Part shown: piece after piece, positions 57,400 through 64,000 of the stretch
How the letters are laid out: each line of letters opens with the position of its first letter
Numbering within the stretch: the stretch's first letter is position 1
NCBI GenBank assembly: GCA_028023455.1
Contig: JAQFVV010012572.1
Location: 1,428,001-1,492,000 of the forward strand
DNA: 64,000 bases
Reading direction: 5' to 3'
Origin: Epiperipatus broadwayi
Taxonomy: Eukaryota; Onychophora; Udeonychophora; Euonychophora; Peripatidae
Program-made: the position numbers and the translations under genes
The notes under the pieces: generated by a model
What the model was told of the DNA's origin: nothing
The model's input: the letters and a program-made list of their open reading frames with translations, nothing else
Databases searched by the model: none

Positions 57400-59235
57400 A
57401 ATGTACTAAGAAATATCTAGAATTTTATAAAATGGTACAAAAAAAGTTGATGATATAAGAAAATATAATTGTGAATTAGCAAGGAAAGCTATAGAAGAAA
57501 ATAAAAATCTCAAAAGTATAAAACATCTTGGTATTGATAGAAAAATTAATAAGAAAAAAAAATGGAACTATAACTAAAAAGCGAGATGTTATCATGAAAT
57601 GTGGAGAAGAGTTCTATCAAGAATTATGTAGTAATAAAGAACAAAGAAAAGTAACTCCTACAACTTCTGAATTGCTCAGGATTTTAAATGAACAAGTGAG
57701 TGTGCTATTAAATATATGAAGAAGGAAAAACCTCCAGGCAATGGTAGAATTATAATCAATATCTTTAAAAAAGCAGATGAAGAAACAGAAAAATTTCTGG
57801 CAAAGTTATATACCAAATGTCTAAAGGATAAAGATGTACCAGTTAATTGAAAGAATACTATATTAATATTTAAAAAGATGATAAAGAAGATATTAGAAAT
57901 TACAGAACTATCAATCTTTTATCAGTTCTATACCAGATGATTGGAGGAACACAGTGTTAATATTCCAAAAAAGGCAATAAAAAAAGATATTAGAAATTAC
58001 AGACTTATCAATTTTTTATCGGTTCTGTACAAAATTTTCATGAAGATACTTACAAATCACCTGCAGCAAACTTTGAATTTTAACCAACCAAAAGAACAAG
58101 CTAGATTTAAAAGTGGTTTTAGTACAATAGATCATATCCAAGTATTGTTTTAAGAAAGGACCAATGAATATGAATTGACATTATGCTTTGGATTTGCATA
58201 TTATGAAAAGGCATTTGATTCTATAAGTATTTCTTCAGTGATTAAAGCATTGGATCATCAAGTTATAAATCCAGGATATTATCATATTCTGAAGAATATT
58301 TATAAATATGCAACAGCAATAATTAGATTATATAATGATATTAGGAAGATTAACATTGAGAAGGGTGTACGACAGGGTGGCTCCATATCACCAAAACTTA
58401 TTTTGAAAATAGTGTTTTGTGGGTTAAAATGGGAAGCTAAGGGAGTAAAAGTAATAGAGATTATTTAAGGCATTTAGATTTGCAGATGATGCAATTGTTT
58501 TTGCAAATAATGTTTTGGAGCTTTAGGAACTATTGCAAGAGTTATCAGATAAAAATAAGAAAGTAGGTCTAAAGGTAAATGTAAAAAAGACCAATTAATG
58601 TTCAATGGATTTTCTCAAAAGAAGAAAATAAAGATTGATAATGATGAATTAGAAGAAATTAATAACTACAAATATCTTGATCAGATTATTACTACAAATG
58701 AAAACATAATGGATGAAATTAATTATAGAATTAAACTTGGTTGGGGTGCTTTTGATAAAAATAACTTAATACTAAAATGAAATGCACCTATGTATTTGAA
58801 AAAAAAAAAAGATTTTTAATAAATATGTTTTACCAGTTCTTATTTATGGATCTGAGACTTGGACACTTAACAGAAGAGCAATGCAGACTTCAGACTATTC
58901 AATGAAGATGGAGAGATCCATGTTAGAAATAACAAGAAAAGATGAAATATAGGGACATGAGAACAAAAGGATGTTATTAATATTAAAAGAATCAAAGATT
59001 GAAATGGAGGTGGATAGACATATTGTTAAAAGAGATGATAAGAAATGAACAGTTGAAATCTTAAACTGAATTCCAAAAGATCTAGAAAGAGACCACATGT
59101 GAGATCGAGGAATGAAATAAGAAAGTGTGCTGGGGTGATGTGGAAAAGAGAGGCTAGAGATTGGAGAAAATGAATAGTTTGGCGAGAACATTCTGCAATG
59201 GATCAATAATGATTGAAAACGATGATGACAAGTCA
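57400..59235 (+). mobile_element. RTE LINE, 5'-truncated decayed copy
   Basis: It starts in the linker before RT (KKYLEFYKMV-like text near 57410) and runs to the 3' end (ATGATTGAAAACGATGATGAC at 59208-59228). RT blocks are seen at 57690-58560, including FAYYEKAFDSIS near 58190 and GVRQGGSISP near 58363. About 80 bp near 57840-57960 is partly duplicated (AATTACAGAACTATCAATCTTTTATC and a second version). Motif C is frame-broken. It is non-functional. Confidence 0.88.
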
Positions 59236-59309
59236 ACAAATTATCATGGATAAAATATATACATAATTATGTAAAATATATAATTGTTAATTAGAGAAGA
59301 TATAAATTA

Positions 59310-59650
59310 GTATTAAAGTTTATCAGCTTAACGTTTTCGGGGATCCATGCCTCATATTCATAGCCTTCATAAAATGTATAATAAAATATATGCAAATACA
59401 AATATTCAAATAAGCTAGTATTACGTAGCCCATTTCTTCGAGATCTCGAAGCAAGCGTCTTTTCTATTAATGGCATGGATGTTTCCATTGATGTAAAATG
59501 CCTCCTTTATTTTTTTTTTTGTGATCATTTGATTCTGAGCACAATATTATGGGATTGGCAGATGTGAAGTTATGTCCAGATTGTTTAGCATGCTCCAAAA
59601 ATACAGAGGATGTGTTGCTGTTTTTCTGAGCTCTGTTAAATGCGTAAATA
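59310..59650 (-). pseudogene. Penelope-like element, GIY-YIG C-terminal relic
   Basis: Minus-strand text: FNRAQKNSNTSSVFLEHAKQ, SGHNFTSANPIILCSESN, then after a frame shift in an A11 run IKEAFYINGNIHAINRKD and CFEISKKW. It matches the 48.3 kb relic and the Penelope GIY-YIG C terminus (LAEHxxxxxHxF...ILxxE...IKEAxxI...NRD). The trailing GAATATGAGGCATGG...CCGAAAACG is shared element 3' sequence. Confidence 0.72.
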
Positions 59651-62600
59651 TGTTTATATATTAATATGAAGTTTCTAAAAAAAAAAAGGCAAAAAATAAG
59701 ACTTATAAACTGTGGCTATTTGTACAAGTAATAGTTTTTGCTTTTACAAACATAAAAATCTGACCAGAGAAAGCAGCAAAATGTTTTTTAATGTATTTAT
59801 ATTTTTGGAAATAGAATAAATAATAATGAACTCATTCATTATCATTTATACATTTGAATAAATAATTTTGTTCTGGATTAATAAATAAATAATAAATTTG
59901 ATTTTGACCCTTTAAAAGACTAAATTAAGCATAGACCATTAAAAGGCACCATTTAGGATTGTTAGTGAAGCAATGGATCTAAATTAATATAAAAGATATG
60001 CATTTGTAACTATAATTTGTAACTATTTTAATATGTCACATTTGTAATCATAATAAATATTTAGGTAGGGGAAATTATTAATTATTAGTTATATGCCTAT
60101 CCAATCTGTACCATTTGTAACTATATTAATTCATCATAGCATAGATAAAGAAATTAAACATAGAATCACTGTGTTACTTAAGAAAATATCAGCATTAAAG
60201 ATTCTTGGTATTTATTTATATATTGGGGCAGTCATTCGAACAATAAAACATACTGGCCATTGTCATCTAATAAAAATAATATTAAATATAGCAACTGAAT
60301 AAAAGAACCCACTGTGAGATTCCTGGAAAGCTCTATGCTTATCTCCAATACTAGGTTCTTCTAACAAAGAATCCTTCCTATTCTTCTTTCCAAATATATA
60401 AGACCATTCCGTTGATCATATGCACACACGGGTGCTATTCATGACAACTTATAAAAAATATATATTTTATAAAACTAATATTAATGAAGTTGGAAAGAGG
60501 ATGATATCACTCTTTATTCAGTTTAACTAAGTACATGTGTTTTTCCCATGAGTGCCACTAGATTGTTTTCAATCTAGATAAGTATCTATTTATAGTGTAC
60601 TTGAGTTCAAACTCATTCAGTACATATTTACTTACACATGACTTGACTGGATGACTATTGAACAAAATGACATTCTTACATTTTATCTATACCGATAAAA
60701 ATTACAAGATCCCAATATTACCAAAGTTTATACTATAGATCAAAGATTCTTATAGACATTGCTAGCTCATTAGCGATATTGATGAACAGACATGTATAAT
60801 CCTATTAATGGCTTCCAAACAAGCATGTGAAGACCATTATTGATATTGATGGCCATTTAACTAGATTATTTATCACAAAATAAATAATAATGATGATGAT
60901 GATAATAATATCATAATAATGATAATAATAGTGATGTCATAATAATGATTATAATAGTGATGATGATACCAGCCATGGCTTATCAATAAACTCACAACAA
61001 TAAATTCATCTTTATAAACTTATAGGCATCTATTAAAATTATCCTATTTCATACTGGGATTTAATAATACTAATGGTGGTGATTGATCACCATGAATCTC
61101 TTTGCATAATATTCACTTTTCTATAAACCCCCTATTTACTAAAATATATTCTTTACGCTAAACATTAAATTTAATGATTATAATTTATTAATGATGATTG
61201 ATGGCGATCATAACTTTTTATATAGTATTATTTGAAACATTTTTAACTAATAACATGATATCCATCTTTGATGAGGATGATCTAAATTCATGGACACAAC
61301 ACAATTTTAGCTTTCTATGTTGAACTATAATTATCAAAATTTGGTTATTCTCAAGCATAATCCTTAAATACCTAAATATCAATATTCTAGTTTACCTATT
61401 ATTTTGCGGACGCTTAATATTTGCATGTGATTGCTCAATATATACGAATGGTAATACTTAATAACTGCGAGCAATGATGATGAAATTAGAATGATAGAAT
61501 TAAGACAAAAAAAAAAACAATATTCTTAATAATAACTCGGAAACCAATTAAGATATATAATTATATTTTATTAACACTACTACTCTTTCTTTCCTTCTTT
61601 ACAGTTAAATCGACAATTAAATAAATGGCTTATTAATATAAAAATTTATATAAGTATAAGCAAATAAACTTAATATATAGGTTTGTCAGTTTTCGATATC
61701 TCAAAATAAGCTGACTTAAATCAATATTAAAAAAAAAATACATATTCTATAAAATGCTTATTTAAGACTTTTCTTACTTATCATATCATAAAATAAATTT
61801 CAGGTGAAACTTGTATGTGTTATTTCATTTCCATTCAAATGTAATGCCCTACTTTTCAATTTACCATTTTAAACTAATCATATATAACCTATTCTTTGAT
61901 GTGTTTGGATAAGCATTTACACATTCACGCATTCGGTAATGTTAACATATATGTTTAAAATGTATACCTAAAAATCACATATATAAAAATATCTTTTTTT
62001 CTTTTGCAACCTTATAGCGAAATAAAATAAAATACATATATTAATTTTTAATATGCAACAAGATAAAATAAAAATAAAAAACATTATAAATGCATATATC
62101 TATAGGTTGCTCATTATCATTAACATCTGAAGAACAATTAAAAAAAAACATTTCAACATTACCATATATAATAAAAAAAAACAAAAAAAAATGAAAAATT
62201 TAAGTTTAAAGGTTTAAACTATGTTTGTGCTATGTTGTGAGATATTGCAAATAACTATAGATAAACAAGTCTTTAATGTTTCTGTATCAAAAAAGAAAAT
62301 TGCTTTGACCAGTAAATTAAGGTTTACTTTTAATAAGTAAAAGAATAAAATCGGGTTAAAGAAAGTTCATATTTACCCGTCTACTTTTTACTTCTTATCA
62401 ATGTCCTGAGCTTTGAATTTTCAGACTGCTTTTCTTTGCTCACCAACAACAACAACAAAAAAAAAGAAAGTTATTGCAGATACTTTTAAGATAATGCTGA
62501 ATCAATTGACTTTGCTTGTTTCTTCAATTCCATTATTATTCACTGTTGATTGGCTTCCTTCTACCATTTAAAAAAAAATATTATAAGTACTTTGAATAAG

Positions 62601-63240
62601 TAGGTACCGGTGGATTTGCTTGTCTCTCTCCTTTAAAAAAAATAATTGCTGTTGACACTTTAGATGATTGAGGTAAATCAACAAAATTTTGATTTATGGC
62701 TTCAAACTTGGTTCTACATGGCTGTTATAGATTTTCTTTTCCTCCTATTTCCTCTTCTCCATTCATTCGAAGGTAATGAGCTTTTATTAAGCCAGGAACT
62801 AGAAGCAAGAAGCATTCCATATAGCTTGTGTGGTTGGCTTCAAAATCTATCATTTTGTTGGTTATTACTGGATACATGACTTCATAGACAGATTAGTGAT
62901 TTTGACTCATTCTGTATTAACCAGGAAGCAGAAAAAATGGTTTAGCAATGCAGAGGCATAGTATTATGCATAACCAAATATGTTAATATCATTTTTATAT
63001 AATTATTACTAACTTCTAATAGTTCAATCTTGTTCCATTTCTCTCCTCTTCTTTAATATTGCTGGAAATTGCTTTATATCACCTACTTTCATTTGCTCTT
63101 TTTTTTCAACTTTCAAAGAGTGAGAAAAAAAATTAAAGCGTTCACTCTCTTTTAAAAAAAAATCATCCAAAGGAGCTTACATTTCTGCTGAAGGAAGAAT
63201 AACAAGGAAAGGACCGACTGAGTTGAGTCTCAAAATAATA
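59651..63240. other. Upstream PLK4 intron or flank, no gene recognised
   Basis: AT-rich sequence. A degenerate ATG/ATA trinucleotide tract lies at about 60883-60968. A short palindrome CTAGATTG/CAATCTAG lies at 60558-60577. The 71-codon plus-strand ORF at 62664-62879 has no recognisable domain. No PLK4 kinase exon was found on the minus strand. Confidence 0.4.
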
Positions 63241-63244
63241 ATCT

Positions 63245-63375
63245 GAGTGACTCTCTCTCTAAAAAAATTAATGACTAACTCATCATCTCTCTAAAGAAAT
63301 TTAAGACTAACTGATCATCTCTCTAAAGAAATTTAAGACTGACTGATCATCTCTCTAAAAAAATTTAAAACTGAC
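63245..63375. repeat. 32-bp tandem repeat
   Basis: The unit GACTAACTGATCATCTCTCT with a following AAAGAAATTTAA tail occurs at 63273, 63305 and 63337. A diverged unit precedes it (63245-63272) and a partial one follows. Confidence 0.85.
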
Positions 63376-63883
63376 TGATTCTAAAAAAAAATTGTTTCAA
63401 TCATTTATATCGCGAATTTCAATCAAAGAAAAAAAAAACATCTGGAAATCTTTATCTTAAAAAAAAATCAAAGCTTCACAAGTTTGATGTCGGTCACAAT
63501 CAATAAAGACTTAAAATTGATCGCTATCGTTATCTACATCAAAGCACCTCTTTTGTAAAAATAATCTTAAGATACAGATAACAACAAACCTGGAATCTAT
63601 AGCCATCAGGAATAAGTGTAAAAGCATCTTTGTGTTTGTACAGATGTATTCATTGTTTCACACATGTACATTTCTTTTATCTTCTAATCTACAATCTTAA
63701 TTGCCTTATTTCACACTTTTCTGATTTACTCTATTTTAACAAAATGAAAGTTAAATAAATTTAACACATATTATTTAATAAAAAAAATATTATATAATAA
63801 ATCACAAAAAGAACTGCTTATTCATGATAATAAATCTATACATATAAATCTCTGTATGTATAAAAAAGAATAAAAATTTTTTT

Positions 63884-64000
63884 NNNNNNNNNNNNNNNNN
63901 NNNNNNNNNNNNNNNNNNNNNNNNNNNNNNNNNNNNNNNNNNNNNNNNNNNNNNNNNNNNNNNNNNNNNNNNNNNNNNNNNNNNNNNNNNNNNNNNNNNN
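63884..64000. other. Assembly gap (run of N)
   Basis: All bases are N from 63884 to the window end, so the right neighbour, and possibly the PLK4 kinase exons, cannot be read. Confidence 1.

Overview
The window is a strongly AT-rich animal (metazoan) segment. Its only recognisable host gene is PLK4, the master kinase of centriole duplication, on the minus strand. Seven consecutive coding exons lie at 47635-47424, 45251-44648, 26725-26482, 22014-21890, 15181-15093, 9744-9660 and 1086-892. Every splice phase agrees. Together they give 518 codons running from the post-kinase DSGxxT degron through polo boxes 1 and 2 into the start of polo box 3. The kinase-domain exons (to the right) and the last exon(s) (to the left) are not found. 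The gene calls for an organism with centrioles. The long repeat-stuffed introns (2 to 18 kb) and RTE, Penelope and Gypsy relics suggest an invertebrate, but I cannot name the species.

The rest is intron or flank filled with transposable elements. (1) An RTE-clade LINE family has one nearly intact full-length copy with target-site duplication (TSD) at 1263-4560 (-). A long decayed copy with an internal duplication lies at about 49670-53085 (+), a 5'-truncated copy at about 57400-59235 (+), and fragments at 8.9, 16.2, 30.9, 31.3, 37.8 and 54.6 kb. (2) Penelope-like (GIY-YIG) relics lie at 48.3, 54.0, 55.1 and 59.3 kb. (3) Other LINE relics lie at 28.8-30.4, 46.3-47.0 and 56.0-57.0 kb. (4) A dead Gypsy-type element with an insertion lies at 17.3-19.8 kb. 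(5) A (TAA)n array of 823 bp lies at 7538-8360.

The most interesting content is two families of small non-coding retroelements, here called A and B, each carrying a 59-nt hammerhead-ribozyme (HHR) motif. Family A (10.2, 13.5-14.5, 21.4 and 38.1 kb, remnant at 30.4 kb) has a monomer of 471-474 bp. Its copies start and end at different points of the same circular sequence and overrun one monomer, as expected if they were copied from circular or multimeric RNA. Family B (11.4-12.1, 22.5, 25.9 and 54.8 kb) has an independent HHR-like motif with a GUC cleavage triplet. Both families have a palindromic stem III, both have generated head-to-head inverted dimers, and several copies are bounded by 10-14 bp TSDs. 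They resemble animal retrozymes and hammerhead-bearing SINEs, with RTE or Penelope elements as possible sources of enzyme.

Layout: 1-900 flank or 3' intron; 0.9-47.6 kb PLK4 exons and repeat-rich introns; 47.7-63.88 kb upstream PLK4 intron or flank, mostly RTE and Penelope debris; 63884-64000 assembly gap.
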